Shown: positions 56,691 through 64,000 of the stretch, piece by piece
Layout: the number at the start of each line of letters is the position of its first letter
How positions within the stretch are numbered: position 1 is the first letter of the stretch
DNA from: Motilimonas sp. E26
GTDB lineage: Bacteria > Pseudomonadota > Gammaproteobacteria > Enterobacterales > CBDFNC01
Direction: 5' to 3'
Length of the DNA stretch: 64,000 nt
NCBI RefSeq assembly: GCF_021278025.1
Contig: NZ_JAIBHJ010000005.1
Location: forward strand, 124,001-188,000
Translations under genes and position numbers: made by a program
Notes under the pieces: model-generated
The model's database searches: none
Told to the model about the DNA's origin: nothing
What the model saw: only the letters and a program-made list of their open reading frames with translations

Positions 56691-58266
56691 TGGCAAGCTC
56701 CTTGGCAAAAACTCTGGCGCGACTTTGATTGATTGGTTGCGCCAACCAACGCCACAGCTCAGTTTGGTGAGTACGAAGAAAATCCATCACTAGCTGACGA
56801 TCATTTTGTTGCTCCACAGCAATGGCCACCACTTGACCAGACGAATAACCAAAAGGCGCATTCAACAGTTGGTTCAATTTAGTAGAAAAAGCTCCTAATG
56901 ATTGATAAGAACCAACCTGATACCAATAAAACACACTGATGCTGTGTTGGCCGTTTGCGAGTTTCAAGCGCCTAGTTACCAACTCCTGCTCACCAAAACT
57001 AAAGCGCTGAATATCCTGATCTTGCAATTGCCACAATTTTGCATCGTAGAAAATATTACTGACATTAATCAGCTCCTTTCCCTGGTGTTCAGTATGATAA
57101 TAAGCACTGAAAAGACTCAGTGAGGCGGACGATTTTTGGTAGTCTTGCTGCCAAGTCACATCAGCATTGGGAAACTCAGCCCGCCAAGTACTAAAATTGG
57201 CATTTATTGGCCCCTGCCAGCCTCCAGCGCTCGCAGGAAGAGCGTTAGCCTGTAATGCAATTTGCTGTTTGTCTTGCCCATATTGCCGCGACCATTGACC
57301 ATGTAGAGCGAAAGCAACAAAACCGACAGCAACCAAAGTTAGCGGTAAAAATTGTCCAGGTCCTTTTAACGAGTGACACTTAGCGCCAATACTAATACTG
57401 GCCGGCTTAAGCTCGGCTGGCTCAGAGAACCACCAACCAATAACAAATAGCACGGCGATCAAAAAAGAGAAGAAGAACCAACCATAAATTAGATGATCAA
57501 TATCACCAGCAATGCGCTGATCCACAAAGTGGTAAATCATAATAATCGACCATGCACGCAAACCATTAGCGATGATGGGCAATACAATCGACAGCAGCAC
57601 AAACAACAGCCGCTTGTAATAACGGGTAAAATGGATATAGGCAAACAAGCAACCCAAGCTTAGGGCAGCCAATAAGTAACGAATACCACTGCAGGTCCAA
57701 GCCACTTCAAACCGAGTCCCAGGAATAAAGATAAACATCCCTTCTTGATACACAGGCACACCACTAAAACGCAGTAAATACACGGTCATCTCTGCCGTCA
57801 CATATTGTAATTTGGGAATTAAGAACTCACCAAATGGCAAAGCAAAAAACACAAATAACAAAGGGAACAAGATCACTCGACACACTTGATTACCAAATGT
57901 TAGCCACACTAAGCTTGGCAGCATGGCCAGCACTGCAAATTGCTCCATCACTTGGATACCCAAACGTATCGCAACCAACCACAGCACAAACAGCCCAATG
58001 AGTAGCAATAAAGACCAAGGCTGAGTAGCGACGCTGACACAGCTTAATTGAAACCGCTTTTGCCAGATCAAATATAAACAAATAGGCAAAATGAAAAAGC
58101 AGTGGGCAAACGTTTCTATGCTATGCCAAATATGCACCATATTGAGCAAGGTAGAATAAAAAGAGACACTCCATAACAGCAATAGCCCAGCGAAACACGC
58201 ACTTCGTAACTGTTGCTGGGGCCGACTAAGCGTTAGCTCGTGTTGGTCAACTCCAGAGGCAGGCAT
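56677..58266 (-). CDS. xrtA: exosortase A with C-terminal EpsI domain
   Basis: Membrane cysteine transpeptidase of the exosortase family, which removes PEP-CTERM signals and anchors proteins at the surface. About 529 residues. Seven or eight N-terminal helices carry the triad: Cys in WTCSGIRYL (about 192), Arg in NGLRAWSIIMI (about 237) and His in DIDHLIYGW (about 258). From about residue 320 a periplasmic EpsI-type domain follows (AGGWQGPI, YHTEHQGKELIN, VFYWYQVG). The stretch of G before the start is the likely ribosome site for GTG 58269 or ATG 58266. It lies at the centre of the XrtA unit. Confidence 0.93.
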   Translation of the reverse strand: MPASGVDQHELTLSRPQQQLRSACFAGLLLLWSVSFYSTLLNMVHIWHSIETFAHCFFILPICLYLIWQKRFQLSCVSVATQPWSLLLLIGLFVLWLVAIRLGIQVMEQFAVLAMLPSLVWLTFGNQVCRVILFPLLFVFFALPFGEFLIPKLQYVTAEMTVYLLRFSGVPVYQEGMFIFIPGTRFEVAWTCSGIRYLLAALSLGCLFAYIHFTRYYKRLLFVLLSIVLPIIANGLRAWSIIMIYHFVDQRIAGDIDHLIYGWFFFSFLIAVLFVIGWWFSEPAELKPASISIGAKCHSLKGPGQFLPLTLVAVGFVAFALHGQWSRQYGQDKQQIALQANALPASAGGWQGPINANFSTWRAEFPNADVTWQQDYQKSSASLSLFSAYYHTEHQGKELINVSNIFYDAKLWQLQDQDIQRFSFGEQELVTRRLKLANGQHSISVFYWYQVGSYQSLGAFSTKLNQLLNAPFGYSSGQVVAIAVEQQNDRQLVMDFLRTHQTELWRWLAQPINQSRARVFAKELANENG

Positions 58267-58272
58267 CACCAG

Positions 58273-59460
58273 CTACCCCCCCGCCTGAAAAATTAGCTTG
58301 TCTAGACGGGCAAAACTAGTCTGCCAACTAAAGTTATCCTCTATCCAGCGTCTAGCTTGCACTTCTCCACTCGAGTCTAAGTGTTCAATGCAATGATTTA
58401 AAAACTCCTCTTCGTTGTCGGCAACATAAGTACATGGCATCAGTCCAATCCCCGTAAAAGCATGGCTACTGCCCACCACTTTTTTGTCCATTGCCAGGGC
58501 TTCTAACACCTTGTTTTGGATACCGCGACTGATCCTAAGGGGGGCCACAACTAAACGGGCATATTTCAAATAAGGACGAACGTCAGGCACCTTGCCCGTA
58601 ACCACTATGCCAGGGAGTTGAGCTAATTTAAGAATGCTTTTACTGGGGTTTGAGCCAACGATATAAAACTTAGCCTCGGGTTGATGGGCAAGCACGCCAG
58701 GCCAAACATGTTGAACAAACCAAACGACACCTTCAACGTTAGCCCAATAATCCATCGCCCCAGTAAAAACAACCACCGGCTCACCCTGCTTAAAAGGAGA
58801 GCTAACGTCCACCACAGCAGGGTCAAAATATTGAATATCAACCCCATTTTGCACCCAGTTAACCTCTTGTTGAGCACTGCTAGGTTGCCTATTTTGAAAG
58901 TCATCCGCTTCATTTTTAGATACGAATAAGCTTAGATTGAAAGCACTAGCAACCTGTGCCTCATACCTTGCTAACGCGTTGAATTCACGTCGATATAACC
59001 AAGACATAATGCCACTGGCTTGATTCGCGTATTGCAACCACTTGTCTGAATCTATATCAACAAAATCCATCACCCTAAATTGATTAGCATCATCAACATA
59101 TTGCGCCATCACAGACGAAAAAGTCAGCACCTTGATACCGGGGCATTCTTTAATGACTTGCTCAACCCAAGCTCGCATTTGCTGGCTTTGATAATACACT
59201 AAGCTCAATGGTCGGCCGTCTAACATGGCTCTTAAGCTTGCCACCTTATGCCAAAGAGGGTGGCGCTTTACCAAACAACAATCAGCCAAATCTTCTGCGA
59301 TTATTCCTTGATATTGCCAATCATCAGGATCATCAATAAAAGCACCTAACAACACTTGATATCGCTGCTTTAAATATTGCAACCAATGATAAGATCGGAT
59401 CTTATCGCCCTTATTAGGCGGATAAGGAACGCGATGGCATAAAAACAGAATTTTTTCCAT
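58273..59460 (-). CDS. GT4-like glycosyltransferase, PEP-CTERM/XrtA system (type 1)
   Basis: 395-residue GT-B enzyme. ILFLCHRVPYPPNKGDKIRSYH at the N-terminus, DFVDIDSDKWLQYA and LFVSKNEADDF match the first XrtA-associated sugar transferase subfamily (TIGR03087 as recalled). The C domain has VFTGAMDYWANVEGVVWF and PLRISRGIQNKVLEALAMDKKVV. The start ATG shares a base with the femAB stop (TAATG). The exosortase gene follows after about 6 bases. Sugar unknown. Confidence 0.93.
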   Translation of the reverse strand: MEKILFLCHRVPYPPNKGDKIRSYHWLQYLKQRYQVLLGAFIDDPDDWQYQGIIAEDLADCCLVKRHPLWHKVASLRAMLDGRPLSLVYYQSQQMRAWVEQVIKECPGIKVLTFSSVMAQYVDDANQFRVMDFVDIDSDKWLQYANQASGIMSWLYRREFNALARYEAQVASAFNLSLFVSKNEADDFQNRQPSSAQQEVNWVQNGVDIQYFDPAVVDVSSPFKQGEPVVVFTGAMDYWANVEGVVWFVQHVWPGVLAHQPEAKFYIVGSNPSKSILKLAQLPGIVVTGKVPDVRPYLKYARLVVAPLRISRGIQNKVLEALAMDKKVVGSSHAFTGIGLMPCTYVADNEEEFLNHCIEHLDSSGEVQARRWIEDNFSWQTSFARLDKLIFQAGG

Positions 59461-60482
59461 TACCCCAAGTCCTTCGCCAGCATTGGCCCTAACGCCCTAC
59501 TTATCGGTAAAGGCAGTTTTTTCCAAGCCTGAATAAACAATTGATACTTAGGGTTATTCGGACTGATATTCGGTAATTCTTGGCCATTCACCAGGTAATG
59601 TTCGTAAAACAAAGGGGTTGGCTGAAAACCCCAATGCTTTTTATAAGCGTGAGCACCACTGCCGATTTTACTACGGCCAAAGTCAAACTCTGTCATCCCT
59701 TGCTGCTGGGCATGGCACATCAACTGATAATACATATAGTCATTGCTCTTTAGGCTTCTTGCCACATTTGTTCCACCGCCATAAAAAGGTAAAACCTGAT
59801 TTTTATAATAAAAACTAAGTACACTCGACACCGCTTGTTCACCTGAAAAGACCGTCAATATGTCTACTTGACCATCAAAAACACGCTGCAAGGCTTTGAA
59901 ATAGGCTTTAGGGAAAACAGGCGTACCTAAGTTTCGGACACTTTCAGAATAAATAGCGAAGAAATTGTCACAATTAGACTCAATACGGTGGTTTAAGCCG
60001 TTAGCCAGCGACTGCCTGACAACTGCACGTTGTTTTTTCTTTATCTTAGCCAAAATGTCTTCGGCTGATGATGCCAATGTACAAGAGAAGTTTTCATGAC
60101 TGGCCTGAGAAGACCAAGTAGGACATTGTGGCTTGCGGTGGCGCAGCTCTAGGCAGTCCACTTTTAACTCTACTGCTAAGGTTTGTGCCTGCGCTATTAG
60201 CAAATCGGCTACCGCCTGACTATTTGCCAACACCCCAGCAGAAACGGCAAAAGGTAGCGAAATAAGTTTATTGCCAAATAGCCAACTTTTTATTTGAGCT
60301 AAAGGCAAAAGCCCGATAATTTCTCCCTGCTCTTCAACCAAGTAGAACCAGCAAGTATGACCATATACATCTTCAATCACTTGCTGCCAACCAGATAAGT
60401 GAAAAAACTCACCTTCGGGATGCTGCGCAACAAACTGATCCCATCGCTGACGTCGACTACTATCTAATAATAATATTTGCAC
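59460..60482 (-). CDS. FemAB-like protein, PEP-CTERM/XrtA system
   Basis: About 340 residues with an acyltransferase (GNAT-like/FemAB) fold: GEFFHLSGWQQVIEDVYGH, EEQGEIIGLLPLAQIKSW, and the C-terminal EFDFGRSKIGSGAHAYKKHWGF characteristic of the XrtA-associated FemAB subfamily (TIGR03019 as recalled). FemAB proteins transfer aminoacyl groups from tRNA, so this may add an amino acid to the polymer. I prefer GTG 60482, with AGGGA 7 bases before it; the frame extends to GTG 60509. It is coupled to the next glycosyltransferase. Confidence 0.9.
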   Translation of the reverse strand: MQILLLDSSRRQRWDQFVAQHPEGEFFHLSGWQQVIEDVYGHTCWFYLVEEQGEIIGLLPLAQIKSWLFGNKLISLPFAVSAGVLANSQAVADLLIAQAQTLAVELKVDCLELRHRKPQCPTWSSQASHENFSCTLASSAEDILAKIKKKQRAVVRQSLANGLNHRIESNCDNFFAIYSESVRNLGTPVFPKAYFKALQRVFDGQVDILTVFSGEQAVSSVLSFYYKNQVLPFYGGGTNVARSLKSNDYMYYQLMCHAQQQGMTEFDFGRSKIGSGAHAYKKHWGFQPTPLFYEHYLVNGQELPNISPNNPKYQLFIQAWKKLPLPISRALGPMLAKDLG

Positions 60483-60535
60483 AGACAATTCCCTCGCCTG
60501 AACGACCACATGGTCTAATAAATTTTAGGCCACTG

Positions 60536-61426
60536 CTAAATAAATGCCTGCTGAGTTTGTACTTGAGTTTGATGGCTCGGTTTTAAGAATAGCTCATCCA
60601 TTCGCTGCCATTGATATTGCTTTAGCAAGCGCTCCATACGTGGTTGAGTTTTCTCTAAATTAAGGTAGTGGCGAAACTTTGTTTTGCGGCTGATCTGAAA
60701 CGGCCTTGGCTGCTCTGGGTCTAACTCCCAAGGGTGAATATAAAAAATATAAGGATGCTGCTCCTGACGGTGAAATTGACGCAATGCCCAATGCATCAGC
60801 ATTTCAGGATACAAGCGAAAATAACCACCGCCCCCAATTGGGAAGTTTTTTCCTGCAATTTGTAAGGTTGAAATGGGGATTTCAAGTAATGCTGGATGAG
60901 CCAAAAATGCAAACCTTGGTAGTAACGGCGAGCCATAATGATCATGCTTTACTGGATACACACTGGAGCTGTAACGATAGCCCGCTTTTGCTAACACCTT
61001 ATAAGCCCATGGCGTTTGCTGATTAAACGAGAAACTTGGTGCACGATAACCTTTAACTTCTTGCCCCGAGATGTCTTCCAATAAGTGCTTACTACGCACA
61101 ACATCACTAACAAATTCTTGTTCAGTTAAGGTATTAACACGTTGATGGTCATAACCATGACTCGCAATTTCATGGCCCGACTTCGCAATGGCTTGCACAA
61201 CATCAGGATAACGTTCTGCAATCCAACCTAAGATAAAAAAAGTACTTTTTACTTGGTAGCGCTCAAATAAGGTTAATAATCTATCAGTATTGGCTTCGAT
61301 GCGACACTCAAACCGCTGCCAGTCTGCACGATCACTACATCCCTCAAAAGCCGAAACTTGAAAATAATCCTCTAAATCAACGGTCATCGCCGATGCCAAT
61401 GACGATTCACTGCAACTAGATGCCAT
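60536..61426 (-). CDS. polysaccharide deacetylase, PEP-CTERM/XrtA locus type
   Basis: 296-residue NodB-fold deacetylase. MTVDLEDYFQVSAFEGC (about residues 14-30) is the hallmark of the XrtA-locus subfamily (TIGR03006 as recalled). GHEIASHGYDHQRVN gives the metal histidines, and GYRAPSFSF and YIHPWELDPEQPRP follow. ATG 61426 overlaps the upstream stop as TAATG, with AGGGA 8 bases before it. It probably deacetylates an amino sugar of the exopolysaccharide. No signal peptide is visible. Confidence 0.92.
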   Translation of the reverse strand: MASSCSESSLASAMTVDLEDYFQVSAFEGCSDRADWQRFECRIEANTDRLLTLFERYQVKSTFFILGWIAERYPDVVQAIAKSGHEIASHGYDHQRVNTLTEQEFVSDVVRSKHLLEDISGQEVKGYRAPSFSFNQQTPWAYKVLAKAGYRYSSSVYPVKHDHYGSPLLPRFAFLAHPALLEIPISTLQIAGKNFPIGGGGYFRLYPEMLMHWALRQFHRQEQHPYIFYIHPWELDPEQPRPFQISRKTKFRHYLNLEKTQPRMERLLKQYQWQRMDELFLKPSHQTQVQTQQAFI

Positions 61427-62823
61427 TACCGAGATCCCTGAGCAAAACAAACAACTTCAATGGTTTGTACAAAGATAGCCAAATCAAACCAAAAGTTGCG
61501 ATGTTTAACGTAATAAAGATCGTATTGTAGTTTCTCTAATGCGTCCTTATCGCAAGCGCCATAGGGGTACTTAAGCTGCGCCCAACCAGCTAACCCTGGT
61601 TTAACATTATGGCGCTCGGCGTAATAGGGTAGCTGAGTACATAAACGCTCAACAAATTCAGGTTGTTCAGGTCTTGGACCTATGAATGACATTTCCCCCT
61701 TTAAAATATTAAATATTTGCGGTAATTCATCGATATGATATTTACGCATAAACTGACCGATTTTGGTGGCACGGCTGTCATTTTTTGCCGCCCACTGTGC
61801 GCCATTTTCTTGAGCATTAACCCGCATACTACGAAACTTAAGTATTTCAAATGGTTTACCGGCATAACCAATACGAGTTTGACGGTAGAAGATAGGGCCT
61901 TTGTCTTCTAAGTAAATGGCCAACATCACAAATAATAATAATGGCCAAAGTAGGCTAATGATGATCAAAGCTAGGCCGAGATTAAGCATGTTAGATGCAA
62001 TACTGCGTATACTGTCAGCACGAACAAAGCCATTAGAATAAACCAACCAGCTTGGATATAGCTGATTAACTGCGATTTGACCGGTTTCACGTTCGATAAA
62101 ATTCAGCACATCCATCACCTCAACACCATATAGCTTACAGGAAAATAAAGCTTGTAATGGGAGATGGCCGCGGCGCTCGTCACAAGCAACCACTATCTCA
62201 TCGATTCCGTGTTCTTTGACCATTTGAGTGAGCAAGTTAGGCTGATCTAAATCCATTGGCATTTTTAAATCCCCAAGCTCGATTTCGTCATCTCCAGCCA
62301 TAGGCACAAAACCAACGATAGTAAAGCCTTTTTTATCCGCTTCACGGCGCATTCGCTGACAGATAATCTCAGCTCGCTTCCCAGCACCTATCACGAGCAC
62401 CTTATGACGGAATGCTTCACCAAACTTTTGTGAGATAACATAACGAAATCCCATTAACATTAATAAAGAAGTAAATATCGACAGGCTGATGGCATGAAAG
62501 GAGGAACTGAGAGCGTTGAGGCCGGATAAAGATAAAGCTAATAATAATACCAAACTACAGATAATGATTAAGCGCCGACTTACTCCCTCGCCATCACAGC
62601 GCAGGCGAGGGTTATAGAGACCAAGACTTAACATTAGAATAATTATCACAAAAGGAATGACTAAAGCCTCAATGAGTACTTGTAATTGATTACTCTGCGC
62701 TTCATCGCCATACCAATAGAACCCTGCACTAACAAGCAAAAAGCCAAGATAAACAATAGTTAACTCTGAAATAACTAAAAGCCGACTCGCTTTACCTGTA
62801 CTTGCAAATGTGAAAGAACTCAT
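61426..62823 (-). CDS. priming sugar-phosphate transferase, PEP-CTERM/XrtA system
   Basis: 465-residue polyisoprenyl-phosphate sugar-1-phosphate transferase that begins repeat-unit assembly. Five N-terminal helices (about 10-140), a central Rossmann-like CoA-binding-type domain (HKVLVIGAGKRAEIIC, about 158), then the catalytic bacterial sugar transferase domain: GPIFYRQTRIGYAGKPFEILKFRSM and FIGPRPEQPEFVE. It belongs to the XrtA-associated subfamily (TIGR03013 as recalled). I start at ATG 62823 with AAGGA upstream. It is first in the minus-strand XrtA operon and divergent from the export gene. It is the only priming enzyme in the window. Confidence 0.93.
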   Translation of the reverse strand: MSSFTFASTGKASRLLVISELTIVYLGFLLVSAGFYWYGDEAQSNQLQVLIEALVIPFVIIILMLSLGLYNPRLRCDGEGVSRRLIIICSLVLLLALSLSGLNALSSSFHAISLSIFTSLLMLMGFRYVISQKFGEAFRHKVLVIGAGKRAEIICQRMRREADKKGFTIVGFVPMAGDDEIELGDLKMPMDLDQPNLLTQMVKEHGIDEIVVACDERRGHLPLQALFSCKLYGVEVMDVLNFIERETGQIAVNQLYPSWLVYSNGFVRADSIRSIASNMLNLGLALIIISLLWPLLLFVMLAIYLEDKGPIFYRQTRIGYAGKPFEILKFRSMRVNAQENGAQWAAKNDSRATKIGQFMRKYHIDELPQIFNILKGEMSFIGPRPEQPEFVERLCTQLPYYAERHNVKPGLAGWAQLKYPYGACDKDALEKLQYDLYYVKHRNFWFDLAIFVQTIEVVCFAQGSR

Positions 62824-63030
62824 GAGGCGATGTCCTTGTGCCCAACAAAACACTCCTTAAAAGATAGTTGAACTAAGCCACCTCGTGGGGTCAATAATTG
62901 GTCAAATAGCGAACAATTCAAGTTAATGCTGAAATTATTCCCATAAATCCACAACTTAATAAAATATTTAACTACTACAACCTGCAATTTTTGCGCGAAG
63001 ATAAAATCATGAACTATGCTGATAAAAGAT

Positions 63031-63044
63031 GAGGTTATAACCTC
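63031..63044. promoter_or_regulatory. perfect palindrome upstream of export gene
   Basis: GAGGTTATAACCTC is a perfect 14-bp palindrome, 32 bases before the export-protein ATG and about 208 before the priming-transferase start, in the 253-base gap between the two divergent units. Its symmetry and position suit a dimeric regulator acting on either or both. I see no clear sigma-54 promoter in the gap. No regulator gene is nearby in the window. Confidence 0.5.
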
Positions 63045-63076
63045 GACACCATCCACTTGCATAGAGAGAGAAAGCT

Positions 63077-63718
63077 ATGGACAGCATGTTAAAGCAATCC
63101 GTATGGCTATATTTTTTCATCATTTTTGGCTTGTTCGGCTGTAGTAACCAAAATAACGCCCCCTTAGCCAGCTCGGCCACTCTAACCCCTTCACAAACCA
63201 CGCAAGCCGACCAGTATCAATACCTTATTGGACCAGGTGACAATTTAAATATATTTGTTTGGCGAAATCCTGAAATCTCAGGCAGCTTTGTCGTTCGACC
63301 TGATGGCATGATAACAACGTCATTGGTTGAGGATATTCCCGTTAGCGGTAAAACTCCTACACAATTAGCAAGAGAAATTGAAGAAGTATTAGCAACTTAT
63401 TTACGAGAGCCCATAGTAACAGTGACAGTAGTAGGATTCAGCGGCCCTTATAGTGAACAAGTTCGAATTGTCGGCGAGGCAACTGAGCCTAAAGCTTTAA
63501 ATTATAGTCAATATATGACTGTTCTTGATGTCATGATTGCGGTTGGTGGTTTAACTGAATTTGCGGATGGTAACAACACTGCTTTGGTTCGTATTGAGGA
63601 TGGAAAACAGACCCAATACCGTGTACGCCTTGATGATTTAATCCGCAAAGGAGACGTCAGTGCCAATACCAATATCCTGCCTGGAGACATTTTAATTATT
63701 CCTGAAGCTTGGTTTTAG
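63077..63718 (+). CDS. polysaccharide export lipoprotein, PEP-CTERM/XrtA system
   Basis: 213-residue Wza-like outer-membrane export protein. The signal peptide ends in the lipobox LFGC (Cys near residue 22). The mature protein has the export motif YLIGPGDNLNIFVWRNPEISGSF (about 49-71) and the SLBB-like VRIVGEATEPKALNYSQYMTVLDVMIAVGG-type region. It is the XrtA-locus subfamily (TIGR03027 as recalled). It lies 44 bases before the chain-length gene on the same strand, so the two make the start of an export operon. Confidence 0.93.
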   Translation: MDSMLKQSVWLYFFIIFGLFGCSNQNNAPLASSATLTPSQTTQADQYQYLIGPGDNLNIFVWRNPEISGSFVVRPDGMITTSLVEDIPVSGKTPTQLAREIEEVLATYLREPIVTVTVVGFSGPYSEQVRIVGEATEPKALNYSQYMTVLDVMIAVGGLTEFADGNNTALVRIEDGKQTQYRVRLDDLIRKGDVSANTNILPGDILIIPEAWF

Positions 63719-63762
63719 TCTCTATCTTTGATCGATTTAAAACTTTGCCAGGAGGCCGATAA

Positions 63763-64000
63763 ATGAAGGAGCTAATTGAAAAAGCGCTCTACTACATCAA
63801 AGGGGTGTGGATGAAGCGGCGCTTCATCATCATTATTGCTTGGATTATCTGTCCTATTGGTTGGCTCTATGTGATGCAGATGCCGGATCAATATAAGGCC
63901 TCGGCACGTGTTTATGTTGACACAGATTCACTCCTCAAACCTTTATTAAGGGGGTTAACGGTAGAGACGTTTAAAGATCAACAACTTAACTTAATGGTAA
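63763..64000 (+). CDS. chain-length determinant, PEP-CTERM/XrtA system (cut by window edge)
   Basis: N-terminal 79 residues of a Wzz/BY-kinase-like membrane protein. After ATG 63763 (GGAGG upstream) come MKELIEKALYYIKGVWMKRR, a membrane helix (about residues 22-41, FIIIIAWIICPIGWLYVMQ), then PDQYKASARVYVDTDSLLKP and LLRGLTV, typical of the XrtA-locus chain-length family (TIGR03007 as recalled). It controls polymer length in the inner membrane. The rest lies beyond the right edge. Confidence 0.9.
   Translation, partial: MKELIEKALYYIKGVWMKRRFIIIIAWIICPIGWLYVMQMPDQYKASARVYVDTDSLLKPLLRGLTVETFKDQQLNLMV

Noticed and set aside
62824-63076. Sigma-54 promoter before the export gene
   Set aside because: I looked for TGGCAC-N5-TTGC-type elements on both strands and found no acceptable match.

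Overview
This window reads as a chromosomal segment of a marine-type gammaproteobacterium, most like the Alteromonadales/Shewanella group. The support is the conserved housekeeping order dprA-smg-yrdD-(hemF)-aroE-yrdB beside def-fmt-rsmB-trkA-trkH, a Shewanella-like cold-shock protein, and a giant all-in-one acetyl-CoA-carboxylase-like protein with a divergent LysR regulator. I cannot name a genus. I see no rRNA, tRNA, CRISPR array, transposase or phage gene.

Bases 1-13.1 kb are housekeeping. The minus strand carries dapB (cut by the edge), yrdB, aroE, hemF, yrdD, smg, dprA and a LysM protein. The plus strand carries a truncated haemoglobin, def, fmt, rsmB, trkA, trkH and a glycerophosphodiesterase. 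tsaC, expected near yrdD/aroE, is absent. From 13.1 to 25.6 kb come small membrane proteins, rmuC, a SirB2-like protein, a LytS/LytTR two-component pair, the LysR/ACC-like pair, an HD-domain phosphohydrolase, and a cold-shock gene followed by what looks like a decayed second copy.

From 25.6 kb to the right edge lies one very large surface-polysaccharide island of about 38 kb. The right half (47.4-64 kb) is an exosortase A (XrtA/PEP-CTERM-type) exopolysaccharide locus: export lipoprotein, chain-length determinant (cut by the edge), priming sugar transferase, deacetylase, FemAB-like protein, three XrtA-type glycosyltransferases, exosortase A with a C-terminal EpsI domain, an asparagine-synthase-like amidotransferase, an O-ligase-type polymerase and an adenylate-forming enzyme. 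The left half (25.6-42.3 kb) is a tightly packed plus-strand series: a VanZ-VanZ-heparinase fusion, a second asparagine-synthase-like protein that lacks the glutaminase cysteine, two deacetylase-type proteins, glycosyltransferases, a flippase and two sulfotransferases. Between the halves are a membrane sulfatase-superfamily protein that lacks the formylglycine cysteine, a glycosyltransferase, another sulfotransferase and an SMR efflux gene.

My inference is that the two halves work together. The right half supplies priming, export, chain-length control and ligation; the left half supplies repeat-unit assembly, flipping and tailoring. The four sulfotransferase-like genes, two amidotransferase-like genes, three NodB-type or deacetylase-like genes and a lyase-type heparinase domain point to a sulfated, amide-decorated and partly deacetylated polymer. 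No PEP-CTERM substrate protein is encoded here. This linked tailoring set, rather than any single gene, is the best candidate for an undescribed system.
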